Source of the DNA: Paucisalibacillus globulus
GTDB taxonomy: Bacteria; Bacillota; Bacilli; Bacillales; Amphibacillaceae
Length of the DNA: 64,000 bases
Assembly (NCBI RefSeq): GCF_900184735.1
Contig: NZ_LT855393.1
Span: 62,001 to 126,000, forward strand
Direction of reading: 5' to 3'
Shown: piece after piece, positions 18,542 through 27,906 of the stretch
Layout of the letters: every line of letters starts with the position of its first letter
Position numbering within the stretch: position 1 is the stretch's first letter
Position numbers and translations under genes: made by a program
Notes under the pieces: generated by a model
Seen by the model: the letters and a program-made list of their open reading frames with translations, nothing else
What the model was told of the DNA's origin: nothing
Databases searched by the model: none

Positions 18542-19972
18542 TTACTTTCTTTCCAGTAGTCCATTACCAGCAATACCCGGATGGGTCATTTCATATGGGT
18601 CTAAGATGATATTCAACTCATCTTCTGTGAGCACACCATATTTCAAGCACAGGTCTCTTACAGGCACACCACTTTGAATTGCTTCCGATGCAATTTGTGC
18701 GGCACGCTCATAGCCGATATGCGGATTAACTGCTGTAATTACCCCGACACTCTTTTCTACATATTCTTTTAATCTATCTTCATTTGCTGTAATGCCTCTT
18801 ACACAATGGTCTGTAAATGTACGGAATGCATTATTCATCACACTGATAGATTGTAGTAAATTAAATACCAAAACAGGCTCCATTACATTTAATTCCAACT
18901 GCCCTGCTTCAGATGCAAGACCAATTGTATGGTCATTTCCAATTACTTGGAAGGCAACCTGATTTATAAGTTCTGGCATGACCGGGTTCACTTTACCAGG
19001 CATAATCGATGAACCTGGCTGTCTAGCTGGTAATGAAATCTCACCTAACCCTGCTCTTGGACCCGAGGCCATGAGACGGAGGTCATTTGCCATTTTGGAC
19101 ATATTCATCATACAAATTTTCAAGGCGGACGATACTTCGGTGTACGCATCCGTATTTTGTGTTGCGTCTACAAGGTGTTCCGCACCAGTTAATGGTAATC
19201 CACTAATATCCGCAAGATGGGCTATTACCACTTCAATATAACGAGGATCTGCATTAAGTCCCGTTCCTACAGCCGTCGCTCCCATATTTAGTTCATATAG
19301 ATGCTGACGGGATTGCTTAATACGCTTGATATCACGTGCAATAACACGACTATACGCCTCAAATTCTTGCCCCAATCGAATCGGTACCGCATCTTGTAGA
19401 TGGGTGCGTCCCATCTTAATGATATCACTAAATTCTATCGCTTTTTGTTGAAAGGCATGTTGCATCTCATCCATGGTTAGTATTAATTTTTCCATTAAGT
19501 TAAGTACCGCAATATGAATAGCAGAAGGGAATGCATCATTGGTTGATTGTGACATATTAACATGGGTATTTGGACTGCAAATAGAATAATCTCCTTTTTC
19601 CTTCCCAAGGATTTCAATAGCACGATTCGCAATCACTTCATTTACATTCATATTAATCGATGTTCCAGCCCCACCTTGGATTGGATCGACAATAATCTGA
19701 TCATGCCACTTTCCTTCTATTAATTCACTTGCTGCCTGAACGATTGCTTCACCAACTTCTGTTTGAAGGCGCTTACCATTCATATTAGCAAGAGCTGCAG
19801 ATTTCTTCACAATGGCCATTGCCTTAATTAATTCTTCATGAATTCGGTATCCTGTAATAGGAAAGTTCTCAACAGCTCGTAATGTTTGAATGCCATAATA
19901 GGCATCAACCGGAACTTCTTTTTCTCCTAAAAAATCTTTTTCTATACGAGTTTTGCTCAATTTAATTGCCAT
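18542..19972 (-). CDS. aspA: Aspartate ammonia-lyase
   Basis: 476 aa. Converts L-aspartate to fumarate and ammonia. The fumarase/aspartase signature GSSIMPGKVNPVMPE has PVMPE, which marks aspartases rather than class II fumarases (PTQCE). TNDAFPSAIH and GRTHLQDAVPI supply other active-site loops. Usual length; homotetrameric and cytoplasmic in the family. Single gene; the MerR gene upstream reads the same way but is separated by 132 bp. Confidence 0.93.
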   Translation of the reverse strand: MAIKLSKTRIEKDFLGEKEVPVDAYYGIQTLRAVENFPITGYRIHEELIKAMAIVKKSAALANMNGKRLQTEVGEAIVQAASELIEGKWHDQIIVDPIQGGAGTSINMNVNEVIANRAIEILGKEKGDYSICSPNTHVNMSQSTNDAFPSAIHIAVLNLMEKLILTMDEMQHAFQQKAIEFSDIIKMGRTHLQDAVPIRLGQEFEAYSRVIARDIKRIKQSRQHLYELNMGATAVGTGLNADPRYIEVVIAHLADISGLPLTGAEHLVDATQNTDAYTEVSSALKICMMNMSKMANDLRLMASGPRAGLGEISLPARQPGSSIMPGKVNPVMPELINQVAFQVIGNDHTIGLASEAGQLELNVMEPVLVFNLLQSISVMNNAFRTFTDHCVRGITANEDRLKEYVEKSVGVITAVNPHIGYERAAQIASEAIQSGVPVRDLCLKYGVLTEDELNIILDPYEMTHPGIAGNGLLERK

Positions 19973-20104
19973 GTTTTTCCCCCGATTTCCGGAATATATT
20001 AAACTAGTTAGCAGAAATTTTTAATGGTCTCCGAGGTAATTATAGAACTTATTTAGGAAAAATCAATATGTTGGAGTAAAAAGGATAGTTTTTCCTACTC
20101 AACA

Positions 20105-20836
20105 TTACTTGCCAGCTGCATGTGCTTCCGAGACACGCTGTAAAAATCCAACCACCTCTTTATCCATTGGATAAAACGCAATGCCTTCCTGTAAGTCTTG
20201 AAGGGGTTCCCATAATCCCTCCATAAACTCTTCATCCCCTTCAAACATCTTTTCAGCTCGATCCAGCCAACGCTTGGCAAGCTCCAGTGCCTCTTTAGAA
20301 CTTGGGTCTATATGGATGTGTTTTTTAATATCATGAATAGCCTTCATCCATTCATGAACATCCTCTTCTGTCATCCTGGCATTGATATCGGCCAACTTCT
20401 GTATCTCTTCCATCCCAAGGTGATGATGGTATTCCTGAAATACTTCCTCTGGATCTTGATGGTAAAACTGAATGATACGATAAATGATAGACCAATTGAC
20501 CTCTTCCTCAAATTCAATCGAATAAGATACCCCGAGAAGAGCTTGTTCCAACATCTTTAACCGCTCTTGTTCACGCTTGACCATTTCTAATTGCTGTTGA
20601 ATAGATTCTTGCCAATTCAACGCTTGTGAGCCAAGTATCTCTTTAATCTTTTCTAAGGAAAAACCCATATACTTTAGTGCTAAAATCCGCTCGAGCTGCA
20701 TGACATCATCCTCACTATATAACCGGTGTCCTCCTTCTGTTTTGGATGATGGGTGAAGTAATCCAATTTCATCGTAATAATCTAATGTCCTTTTGGTTAC
20801 ACCTGTGTTTTTAGACAATTTCCCGATTGTGTACAC
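20105..20836 (-). CDS. MerR-family regulator with TipAS-like effector domain
   Basis: 243 aa. Residues 1-70 form a winged helix-turn-helix (YTIGKLSKNTGVTKRTLDYYDEIGLL), then a dimerisation coiled coil to about 120, then a helical domain (EVFQEYHHHLGMEEIQKLAD) like the TipAS drug-binding domain. Such regulators activate multidrug or stress genes when a ligand binds. The target is unknown. AGGGAGTGAGGGAAAG precedes its start. Confidence 0.85.
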   Translation of the reverse strand: MYTIGKLSKNTGVTKRTLDYYDEIGLLHPSSKTEGGHRLYSEDDVMQLERILALKYMGFSLEKIKEILGSQALNWQESIQQQLEMVKREQERLKMLEQALLGVSYSIEFEEEVNWSIIYRIIQFYHQDPEEVFQEYHHHLGMEEIQKLADINARMTEEDVHEWMKAIHDIKKHIHIDPSSKEALELAKRWLDRAEKMFEGDEEFMEGLWEPLQDLQEGIAFYPMDKEVVGFLQRVSEAHAAGK

Positions 20837-20954
20837 TTTCCCTCACTCCCTGGTCATTTTCTTTAGTATAAAACAAGTCGTAATGGGTTGTTTGATAAAT
20901 AGCAAAAAATTTTTAGATTAATTAACAATTAACCTATATTTTTGTTATAGCAAT

Positions 20955-20988
20955 AAAAAATCCTACTCCTAACCTCAGAGTAGGATTT
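20955..20988 (-). terminator. Terminator
   Basis: Perfect 11-bp stem AAATCCTACTC/GAGTAGGATTT followed by T-rich sequence on the minus strand, after the 151-aa gene. Confidence 0.85.
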
Positions 20989-21013
20989 ACTTTTTTATTT
21001 ATTTTTTGTTCAT

Positions 21014-21469
21014 TTATTTTCCCTCATATAAGGTTTCCATATATTCAAAAAGACTATTTTTATCATCTAACACTATGTAATTACCATCATCCGTTTTTAT
21101 ATACTCTTTAGCGATTGTATACCTATGAGTTGAACCATAAAACCGAATATATAGATCAAACTCGTCATTACTTTCTTTATATCTCCCACCATTATAAATA
21201 CGTAGTTCATGATGAAGTAAGGTAGAAATCACATCTTTATCCTTAATTCTGACTTCTTCTTCGCCAGAAAAAGGAACTTCAATACGTATGGAAGCAATTC
21301 TTTCCATATCTAGATTAGTCATAACAAGTTGTTCATCTTGAATAATTTGCTTTTCTACCATTTCTTTAAATGTAGTCGGTAAAGAAAAGGATACATTAAA
21401 ATACCCCATTACAAGGACAACAATCATTAAAAATCCAGCTATTATATAAATAATTTTGTTTCTTTTCAA
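21014..21469 (-). CDS. Membrane-anchored hypothetical protein
   Basis: 151 aa, not recognised. A basic start and one transmembrane helix (IIYIIAGFLMIVVLVMGYF) suggest an outward-facing anchored domain of about 120 residues, rich in charged residues and predicted beta strands (RIEVPF, LYIRFYGSTHRYTIA). GGAGAG lies before the ATG. Single gene closed by a terminator. Confidence 0.65.
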   Translation of the reverse strand: MKRNKIIYIIAGFLMIVVLVMGYFNVSFSLPTTFKEMVEKQIIQDEQLVMTNLDMERIASIRIEVPFSGEEEVRIKDKDVISTLLHHELRIYNGGRYKESNDEFDLYIRFYGSTHRYTIAKEYIKTDDGNYIVLDDKNSLFEYMETLYEGK

Positions 21470-21657
21470 AGAATCTCTCCATTCTTCTTGTTCTCACTTC
21501 ATTATATTATTTCAAAATATTACTATAATTCATACTATGGCATTTAACAATAATAAGCAATTTCTTTTTTACGTTAAGAGGCCATACATATCAAAGCGAG
21601 ATTAGAATTATCCCAACTATATTTTTATTTTATTCTTTAGTAAATTATAAAAATACA

Positions 21658-21686
21658 TTGACAGAATTATTTTTATCTGATAAATT
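21658..21686 (+). promoter_or_regulatory. Sigma-A promoter of T-box/brnQ
   Basis: TTGACA, 17-bp spacer, TAAATT. It sits about 20 bp before the first conserved T-box element. Confidence 0.75.
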
Positions 21687-21702
21687 ACGTTTAATATATA
21701 AA

Positions 21703-21963
21703 TCGATGACGAGAGCAGTACGTTAGGAAAACTGATCCAAAGAGAGCCGTTGTTTGGTGAAAAACGGTGTTCAGTCCCTATCCGAAAATCATCTCTGAGA
21801 TGCAAAGCTGAAAATGAGTAAGCTTTGACGGGTTGTCCGCCGTTACAACGGAACACGTATGATAGTACGTTGCTGAGATCTACAGTTTTTTATTTTCACT
21901 GTAGAATTAGGGTGGTAACGCGAGCGCAAACTCGCCCCTTATTGAAGGGGCGGGTTTTTTTTA
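21703..21963 (+). ncRNA. T-box riboswitch, isoleucine (AUC) specifier
   Basis: A leader that senses uncharged tRNA and permits read-through into brnQ. Visible parts: the AGAGAG motif of stem I (21757-21765), the GGTGAAAAACGG apical region, GAAAATCATCTCTGAG with the presumed specifier ATC at 21788-21790, the T-box AGGGTGGTAACGCG (21909-21922; the common form is GGTACCGCG) and the competing terminator CGCCCCTT/AAGGGGCG with T8 (21933-21960). The specifier reading fits a branched-chain amino-acid importer downstream. The rest of the 526-bp gap before it is AT-rich and shows no gene. Confidence 0.93.
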
Positions 21964-21995
21964 TTTTTTAAAACACATAAAAGGGAGAGAAACAC

Positions 21996-23327
21996 ATGCG
22001 CAAATTTGATTCATTTTTTATCGGTCTTATGTTATTTTCTATGTTCTTTGGAGCTGGTAATCTAATTTTCCCACCATTTTTAGGGGCTCTATCCGGAACA
22101 TCATTTTGGTTAGCAATGGCAGGTTTTATCCTTACTGCAGTTGGGTTACCACTAATTGTTCTCTTTGCCATTGCTCGAGTAAAAGGTGGCATTCAAGCAA
22201 TTGGTAACCGGGTTCATCCTGTATTCAGTACTGTTTTTATGGTGATTGTTTATTTGTCAATTGGACCATTCCTAGCTATTCCTAGAAATGCGAATGTGGC
22301 GTTTGAAATGGGTGTGATTCCTTTCGTGAAGGGTACACCTAATACAACGATTGTTTTATTATTATTTTCGGCGGTTTTCTTTTTACTTGTTTATCTTATT
22401 AGCTTAAATCCTACTAATCTAGAAAAATATCTTGGTCGTTTTATTACTCCTGTTCTATTAGTTTCCATGGTTATTCTTTGTGTCGTTGGTTTTGTGCAAT
22501 TAGACGGCAAACCACAAGCTCCAACAGGGGGATATGAATCTGGTGCCTTCTTTAAAGGGTTCTTAGAGGGATATAATACGATGGATGCCTTAGCTGCACT
22601 GGCCTTTGGGATTGTTATATTAACTGCTATTCGTAGACGTGGCGTATCGGATGAGAAACAATTAAAAGGCTATATGTTTAAGGCGGCACTTATCGCAGGG
22701 ACGCTCCTCGCTGCTGTTTATGTATCACTTGGTATTGTCGGTAGAAAAATGGCTAGCACGGGCGAATTCGCAGATGGCACCCAAATCCTTTCTGCCGTTT
22801 CCTCTAATCTATTTGGTCAAAGTGGAACAGCATTAATTGGATTAATCTTTACACTTGCTTGTTTTACAACCGTTGTTGGCTTGACGTCTGCTTGTGGACA
22901 ATACTTTTCAAGGCTTATTCCGAAAGCGAACTATAAAGTCGTTGTCCTAGTTACGACGCTCATCGGCTTTACTCTGACTAATATGGGACTAGCCCAAATT
23001 CTGAAAGTATCCGTTCCATTCTTAACAACGGCTTATCCGTTAACGATTGTATTAATCGTGCTAACCTTCTTCCATTATCGTTTTAGTGGTGCACGATTGG
23101 TTTATGTAAGTGCATTGTCATTTGCGGGGGTATTTGCTGTTATTAGTGGATTAAATGCCTTTGGATTAGACTTGGGGCCAATTGAAGGGTTACGCTCCAC
23201 ACTACCACTAGCAGATGTAGGATTAGAATGGGTGGTTCCTGCATTAGTTGGTACACTAGTTGGCGTCGTTATCGCGAAGTTCGGGAAAAAACCAGAACCA
23301 ATTCTAGGTGAAAATCTAGGAAACTAG
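21996..23327 (+). CDS. brnQ: Branched-chain amino-acid transport carrier
   Basis: 443 aa with about twelve transmembrane helices. FFIGLMLFSMFFGAGNLIFPP is the family's N-terminal motif and FTLACFTTVVGLTSACGQYF the later one. BrnQ (LIVCS family) imports leucine, isoleucine and valine by cation symport. It is expressed from the T-box leader, so uptake should rise when charged tRNA-Ile is scarce. GGGAGAG lies before the ATG. Its stop is followed by a terminator. Confidence 0.94.
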   Translation: MRKFDSFFIGLMLFSMFFGAGNLIFPPFLGALSGTSFWLAMAGFILTAVGLPLIVLFAIARVKGGIQAIGNRVHPVFSTVFMVIVYLSIGPFLAIPRNANVAFEMGVIPFVKGTPNTTIVLLLFSAVFFLLVYLISLNPTNLEKYLGRFITPVLLVSMVILCVVGFVQLDGKPQAPTGGYESGAFFKGFLEGYNTMDALAALAFGIVILTAIRRRGVSDEKQLKGYMFKAALIAGTLLAAVYVSLGIVGRKMASTGEFADGTQILSAVSSNLFGQSGTALIGLIFTLACFTTVVGLTSACGQYFSRLIPKANYKVVVLVTTLIGFTLTNMGLAQILKVSVPFLTTAYPLTIVLIVLTFFHYRFSGARLVYVSALSFAGVFAVISGLNAFGLDLGPIEGLRSTLPLADVGLEWVVPALVGTLVGVVIAKFGKKPEPILGENLGN

Positions 23328-23350
23328 CAAATGTTTGTCTTCCATAAAAC

Positions 23351-23387
23351 AGGGAGAACCGATTAAGTCTTCTTCAATCGGTTCTCC
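23351..23387. terminator. Terminator between brnQ and DUF5068 gene
   Basis: Perfect 13-bp stem GGGAGAACCGATT/AATCGGTTCTCCC, 11-nt loop. Confidence 0.8.
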
Positions 23388-23415
23388 CATTATCATTTCG
23401 ATATTTAGTTATGAA

Positions 23416-24705
23416 TTACAACTCAAACGTTGCTTTCTTTCCTTTAGAAAGATCGGTTGCATCTTGAGATTTAATTGGTCCAAATTCGATCTCGAATACT
23501 TTTTCCTTCCAAATCTTATCGTATTGCTCTTTATCCAATACATAGATTTGTAGATACTCACCAGACTTACCTTCATCAATCACATCATTGTAACCATATT
23601 CTAGTAACATTCCTTGATCAAACATATACTGAGCTCCATCATTAACTGTCAGTTTTGAACTCATAGATGATAGCCCAATTGCATCTGACCCTTTATTATC
23701 TAGATTGAACTTTACCGTTAGTAACACAATTCCATTTGTCCAATCTGTAAAGCGTGGTGCTTCTACTTCATTCGGAGTGAATTCTGTAAACTGGTAGCCA
23801 TCTAATGTAACGGTAACATCGCCTAACTGTTCGCTTTTACCGATACCACTTTCTTCCTTCAGCATTTTCTTTTCACCCATATCATTTACTGTCACACTAT
23901 CTTTATAAAAAGCCTCATTAGCAGCAACTTTTTCTGCACCAGCTTCATTTAAACTCAATGTAAACTTACCATCTGACCCAATTGGGTTTCCAAAGTCACC
24001 TTTCACTGCTTGAGCTGCAGGAACTTCAACTGCTACAGTGGATACTTCCATTGCTGCATCTAGATGTGTTTTACCTAACGGGTATGTGTAGTAACCTGTA
24101 ACCGATTCACCAGGTTTCAGTAAGTAATCATTTGATGGTGATAATTTAATTGGCAATTGCTCTTCTTCTGGTAGTAGGTCTCTATAGTTATTATAAACTT
24201 TCTCCGCACCTGTAAATGACAGATAGAAAGCAGGCATATAATACACATCTTTATCTAAATCATTGGTCACGGTATATTGTGCGAGAATGACACCACCATT
24301 GGTTTCATCATTGAAAGGAATACTAAAATCGGTATGGAAATCGTTTAACTCAACTAGTGTATAAGCATCTAAAGAGACGGTTACACCATCCATTTCATGT
24401 ACTTGTTGTTCCTTATTTTCATATAGAACATTGACTGTTCCTTGAGTTTCATCTTCCATATAGGTAAGTAAATCAGAGAAGTCGCTTGTCGCAGCACCAC
24501 TCGTTTCCGCTGCTTCTTCTGTATCTTCCGCTTCTTCCGTTTCCTCTACCTCTTCTGTTTCAGTTTCTTCTTTCGCTACTTCTTCTTTCTCTTCCGTTAC
24601 ATTTTCTTTTTCATCTGCTTTAGCTTCATCTTTATCATCTCCACAACCACTAACAATAAGCATTGCTAGCAACATGATGATGAGAAGCTTCCAAGTTCTG
24701 CCCAA
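23416..24705 (-). CDS. DUF5068-like lipoprotein
   Basis: 429 aa from a TTG start at 24705, ten bases after GGAGG; the frame upstream (to 24825) has no ribosome site. A signal peptide with lipobox (AMLIVSGC) is followed by a highly acidic Glu/Thr-rich linker of about 60 residues, then two related beta-rich modules (VTVSLDAYTLVELNDF and VTVTLDGYQFTEFTPN), which suggests an internal duplication. Similar Bacillaceae lipoproteins carry DUF5068; function unknown. Outer face of the membrane. Confidence 0.75.
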   Translation of the reverse strand: MGRTWKLLIIMLLAMLIVSGCGDDKDEAKADEKENVTEEKEEVAKEETETEEVEETEEAEDTEEAAETSGAATSDFSDLLTYMEDETQGTVNVLYENKEQQVHEMDGVTVSLDAYTLVELNDFHTDFSIPFNDETNGGVILAQYTVTNDLDKDVYYMPAFYLSFTGAEKVYNNYRDLLPEEEQLPIKLSPSNDYLLKPGESVTGYYTYPLGKTHLDAAMEVSTVAVEVPAAQAVKGDFGNPIGSDGKFTLSLNEAGAEKVAANEAFYKDSVTVNDMGEKKMLKEESGIGKSEQLGDVTVTLDGYQFTEFTPNEVEAPRFTDWTNGIVLLTVKFNLDNKGSDAIGLSSMSSKLTVNDGAQYMFDQGMLLEYGYNDVIDEGKSGEYLQIYVLDKEQYDKIWKEKVFEIEFGPIKSQDATDLSKGKKATFEL

Positions 24706-24887
24706 TTTTTTCCAACCTCCATTATTACAAACTGGTAACATTCTAACACAATACATTCGCTTGTAATATAAGGAGAAAGTAGTGATTGTAAGGAATAAGC
24801 ATGAGGAATTCATGCCTGAAGTCATGCTACTTTAGGACGATTTACCAAATAACTTTCGCTAATTGTAGTTCGATATCTTCAGGCCAA

Positions 24888-25769
24888 CTAGGTATTTATT
24901 AAGTCTACAAACTGCCTAGCTGCACGTGATAATGGTACATTTTTCAAATAACAAATACCGATATTCCTCTTCGGTAACACTTCTTCCAATTGCACTTCAT
25001 ATAAATCCCCTCGGTCGAGGTAATCCTTCGCAAATTCCTTAATAACACACGCTATCCCTAAGTTTATTTTGGTAAACTCCAAGAGTAAATCATAGGAACC
25101 AAGCTCAAATACTGGTGACACTTGATATCCCCGCTCTTTCAAGAAGTTCTCCACAAACATACGAGAATTTGACTTTCTCTCCAAGAAAATGAGTGGTAAC
25201 TGCATTAAGCGTTCTAAACTAATGGGCTTCTCCGTGATTTCTTTATACTTTTCCCCGCAAACAAATATATCTTGGATTTCTTTACATGGGGTGACTTTTA
25301 GTTGGTCATCTTCTACTGGTAAATTACATATTCCCACTTCTGCTTTTCCCGATTTAATTAAATTGATAATCTCCGATGTGGTCCGGTTTAAAATATTTAA
25401 CGTAATTCCAGGGTATTCTTGATGAAACTCCTCTAAATATGGCAGGAGAAAATACCGAGAAATCGTATCCCCAACCCCAATTCGTAATTGACCTGTTTGC
25501 AGCGTTTTAAATTCAGACAGTTTATCTTCGGCAACCTGAATCATACCAAGCGCTGATGTTACATGATCATGTAACAGTTGTCCTTCAATGGTTAATTCAA
25601 CTCCCCTTGATGTTCGGTTGAATAATGGGATATCTAATTCCTTCTCCAGCTTTGAAATTGCCTGACTAACCGCAGGTTGTGTCATGTATAATTCAATTGC
25701 TGCTTTGGAAAAGCTTTTATTCTTACTTACTGCATTAAAAATACGATATAAATCTAATTTCCCAATCAT
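24888..25769 (-). CDS. LysR-family transcriptional regulator
   Basis: 293 aa. Winged helix-turn-helix at residues 1-65 (FSKAAIELYMTQPAVSQAISKLE) and a periplasmic-binding-like effector domain after residue 90. It is divergent from the CofE-like gene with 128 bp between, the classical LysR layout, so that gene is its likely target (inference). The intergenic region is AT-rich and could hold LysR boxes, but I cannot fix one. Confidence 0.92.
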   Translation of the reverse strand: MIGKLDLYRIFNAVSKNKSFSKAAIELYMTQPAVSQAISKLEKELDIPLFNRTSRGVELTIEGQLLHDHVTSALGMIQVAEDKLSEFKTLQTGQLRIGVGDTISRYFLLPYLEEFHQEYPGITLNILNRTTSEIINLIKSGKAEVGICNLPVEDDQLKVTPCKEIQDIFVCGEKYKEITEKPISLERLMQLPLIFLERKSNSRMFVENFLKERGYQVSPVFELGSYDLLLEFTKINLGIACVIKEFAKDYLDRGDLYEVQLEEVLPKRNIGICYLKNVPLSRAARQFVDLINT

Positions 25770-25806
25770 ATAAGCACTCCTTATACGAGATATTATAAAT
25801 ATTAAT

Positions 25807-25835
25807 TTTACTTATATCAATCTACAAGGTATAGT
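25807..25835 (+). promoter_or_regulatory. Candidate promoter for CofE-like gene
   Basis: TTTACT, 17-bp spacer, TATAGT in the LysR-cofE divergent region. Confidence 0.4.
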
Positions 25836-25897
25836 AACTAAGGGTTGAATAAATAATACCCATAAAGAAGAAAACTCTTATTTGAGGAGAGATAATC

Positions 25898-27088
25898 ATG
25901 GAAAGAGTAGTTGGAACAGTCGTACGCGGACTTCGCGGACCGATCATTAATACTGGAGATAATATTGAGGAAATTGTAGTTGATACAGTTTTACATACGG
26001 CAGAAAAGGAAGGCTATTCGATTGAAGACCGCGATATTGTCACCATTACCGAATCTGTTGTCGCTCGTGCTCAAGGTAACTACGCATCCATTGATGATAT
26101 TGCAACAGATGTAAAAGCAAAATTCGGTGAGGATACAGTTGGGGTTATCTTCCCAATCCTTAGTCGTAACCGCTTCTCTAACATATTAAAAGGGATTGCA
26201 AGAGGGACAAAGCGTATTGTCTTAATGTTAAGCTACCCATCTGATGAAGTGGGTAATCATCTAGTTGACATTGATGAGCTTGATATTAAAGGAATTAATC
26301 CATGGACAGATGTATTGTCAGAAGCAGATTTCCGTAAGCACTTCGGTCATAAAACACATCCATTTACAGGTGTGGATTATATCGAATACTATAAAGAATT
26401 AATTGAAGCAGAAGGTGCTACTTGTGAAGTAATCTTCTCTAATAATGCCAAAACAATCCTAGACTACACAAAGAATGTATTGGCATGTGATATCCACTCC
26501 CGATTCCGCACTAAGCGTATCCTTTCGAACAACGGTGCAGAGAAAGTATTCGGATTAGATGATATTCTGACCGAGTCGATCAATGGTAGTGGCTTCAATA
26601 AAGAATATGGCCTACTTGGTTCAAATAAATCAACCGAAGAAAGCGTCAAATTATTCCCGGATAACTGCCAACCAATTGTGGATGGTATTCAAGCAAAATT
26701 AAAAGAAGTCACTGGTAAGACAGTAGAAGTAATGGTTTACGGTGACGGAGCATTCAAAGATCCAGTCGGAAAAATCTGGGAACTAGCAGATCCAGTTGTG
26801 TCACCAGCATACACAACAGGACTGGAAGGAACTCCAAATGAAGTGAAGTTAAAATATCTAGCCGATAACAACTTCTCTCATTTACGTGGGGAAGAGCTTA
26901 AACAAGCTATCTCAGAGTACATCCAGAATAAAAACGAGGACCTTGTTGGAGCAATGGAAGCACAAGGTACAACACCTCGTAGGTTAACAGACTTAATCGG
27001 TTCATTATCTGATTTAACTTCTGGTAGTGGAGATAAAGGTACTCCGATGATTTATATTCAAGGGTATTTTGATAATTATACGAAGTAA
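25898..27088 (+). CDS. CofE-like coenzyme F420-0:L-glutamate ligase domain protein
   Basis: 396 aa. The N-terminal part (VVGTVVRGLRGPIINTGDN, then DIVTITESVVARAQGN) matches the F420_ligase family, which adds glutamate to F420-0 with GTP in methanogens and actinobacteria. At 396 residues it is longer than archaeal CofE (about 250). Bacillaceae are not known to make F420, so the true substrate may be another acceptor. The motif VMVYGDGAFKDPVGKIWELADP is retained. AGGAGAG precedes the ATG. Probably controlled by the divergent LysR protein. Confidence 0.75.
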   Translation: MERVVGTVVRGLRGPIINTGDNIEEIVVDTVLHTAEKEGYSIEDRDIVTITESVVARAQGNYASIDDIATDVKAKFGEDTVGVIFPILSRNRFSNILKGIARGTKRIVLMLSYPSDEVGNHLVDIDELDIKGINPWTDVLSEADFRKHFGHKTHPFTGVDYIEYYKELIEAEGATCEVIFSNNAKTILDYTKNVLACDIHSRFRTKRILSNNGAEKVFGLDDILTESINGSGFNKEYGLLGSNKSTEESVKLFPDNCQPIVDGIQAKLKEVTGKTVEVMVYGDGAFKDPVGKIWELADPVVSPAYTTGLEGTPNEVKLKYLADNNFSHLRGEELKQAISEYIQNKNEDLVGAMEAQGTTPRRLTDLIGSLSDLTSGSGDKGTPMIYIQGYFDNYTK

Positions 27089-27093
27089 GAAAG

Positions 27094-27150
27094 ACCATGG
27101 GGACAGTTCGTCGGCTCATTTTCAGAGCCAATGAACCTGTCCCCGCGGCT
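27094..27150. repeat. Dispersed palindrome family, full copy
   Basis: ACCATGGGGACAGTTCGTCGGCTC, a short loop, then GAGCCAATGAACCTGTCCCCGCGGC. Lies 5 bp after the CofE-like stop codon between convergent genes and ends in T5, so it may double as a terminator. Confidence 0.85.
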
Positions 27151-27160
27151 TTTTATTCAT

Positions 27161-27349
27161 TTACTTAGAAGTCATCTTACTAAGTACGACACCATTTTCA
27201 ATTACTCCAATTAGACCAGTTACTAAGAGTACATATGGTATAAATAAGGAGGTCGATGATATAGATTCTGTTAGAACTCTAAATAAACCAGCACCAAATA
27301 TTAATCCACTACAAACAAGTGTAATGACCGTTCGAGTTTTATTCTCCAT
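27161..27349 (-). CDS. Small two-helix membrane protein
   Basis: 62 aa with two hydrophobic segments (TLVCSGLIFGAGLFRVL and YVLLVTGLIGVIENGVVL) and basic ends. Not recognised. AGGGAGAG lies about 11 nt before the ATG. It starts 16 bp downstream of the acetyltransferase gene on the same strand, so both probably share a transcript. Confidence 0.55.
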   Translation of the reverse strand: MENKTRTVITLVCSGLIFGAGLFRVLTESISSTSLFIPYVLLVTGLIGVIENGVVLSKMTSK

Positions 27350-27365
27350 CTTATAAATTCTCTCC

Positions 27366-27848
27366 CTATCTCAATATGGATTTGGTATGAAACGTTTGAA
27401 TATACTTTCCTTCTTCAAAATGCTCTATAAAGTTTCCATCTGTAATATCCTTTATCAACCCTGACCAAAACGCATGGGCGGGTTGGTTCTTTTCAATCTG
27501 TGTAATCTCCCAATCACCAGGAAACATAGAAAACAATTCTTGAGCAATGATCTTCCCGTAGCCCCTGCCACTATGCTTGGCCATTATGAAAAACTCTTCT
27601 ATTGTGTTCGGGCCTGATTCTGTTGCACTTTCCACCAGTGCAAATCCGATTAACTCCGTATCTTCTTTAATGAAATAAGCATGATTTTGACTCTGTTCCC
27701 AATACTTTTCTAAATCAAAGGGCTTGTATGCCCCATTCTCCTCTACCTGAATAACCGGTATGTACTTACTAAATTCATAAATATAAAATTGCATGAGATG
27801 ATGTAATATATGTTCTTCTTTTGTCTCTACCTTTTGTAAATATGGCAT
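27366..27848 (-). CDS. GNAT-family N-acetyltransferase
   Basis: 160 aa. The acetyl-CoA pyrophosphate loop HSGRGYGKIIAQEL (motif A, Q/RxxGxG/A) lies at about residue 92, after the FFIM strand; PAHAFWSGLI is the C-terminal motif B region. Substrate unknown. It lies 58 bp downstream of the NUDIX gene on the same strand. Confidence 0.85.
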   Translation of the reverse strand: MPYLQKVETKEEHILHHLMQFYIYEFSKYIPVIQVEENGAYKPFDLEKYWEQSQNHAYFIKEDTELIGFALVESATESGPNTIEEFFIMAKHSGRGYGKIIAQELFSMFPGDWEITQIEKNQPAHAFWSGLIKDITDGNFIEHFEEGKYIQTFHTKSILR

Positions 27849-27906
27849 TTCCTCATACTCCCTACACCCAAGAACTTTTTCTTAAAACTAGTAGAAACGA
27901 CATCCA

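Noticed and set aside
18542-19972. Fumarase class II instead of aspartase
   Set aside because: The signature loop reads PVMPE, which is the aspartase form, not the PTQCE of fumarases.
21909-21963. Simple terminator before brnQ
   Set aside because: It is the terminator half of a full T-box leader, with stem I elements, specifier and T-box sequence all present.
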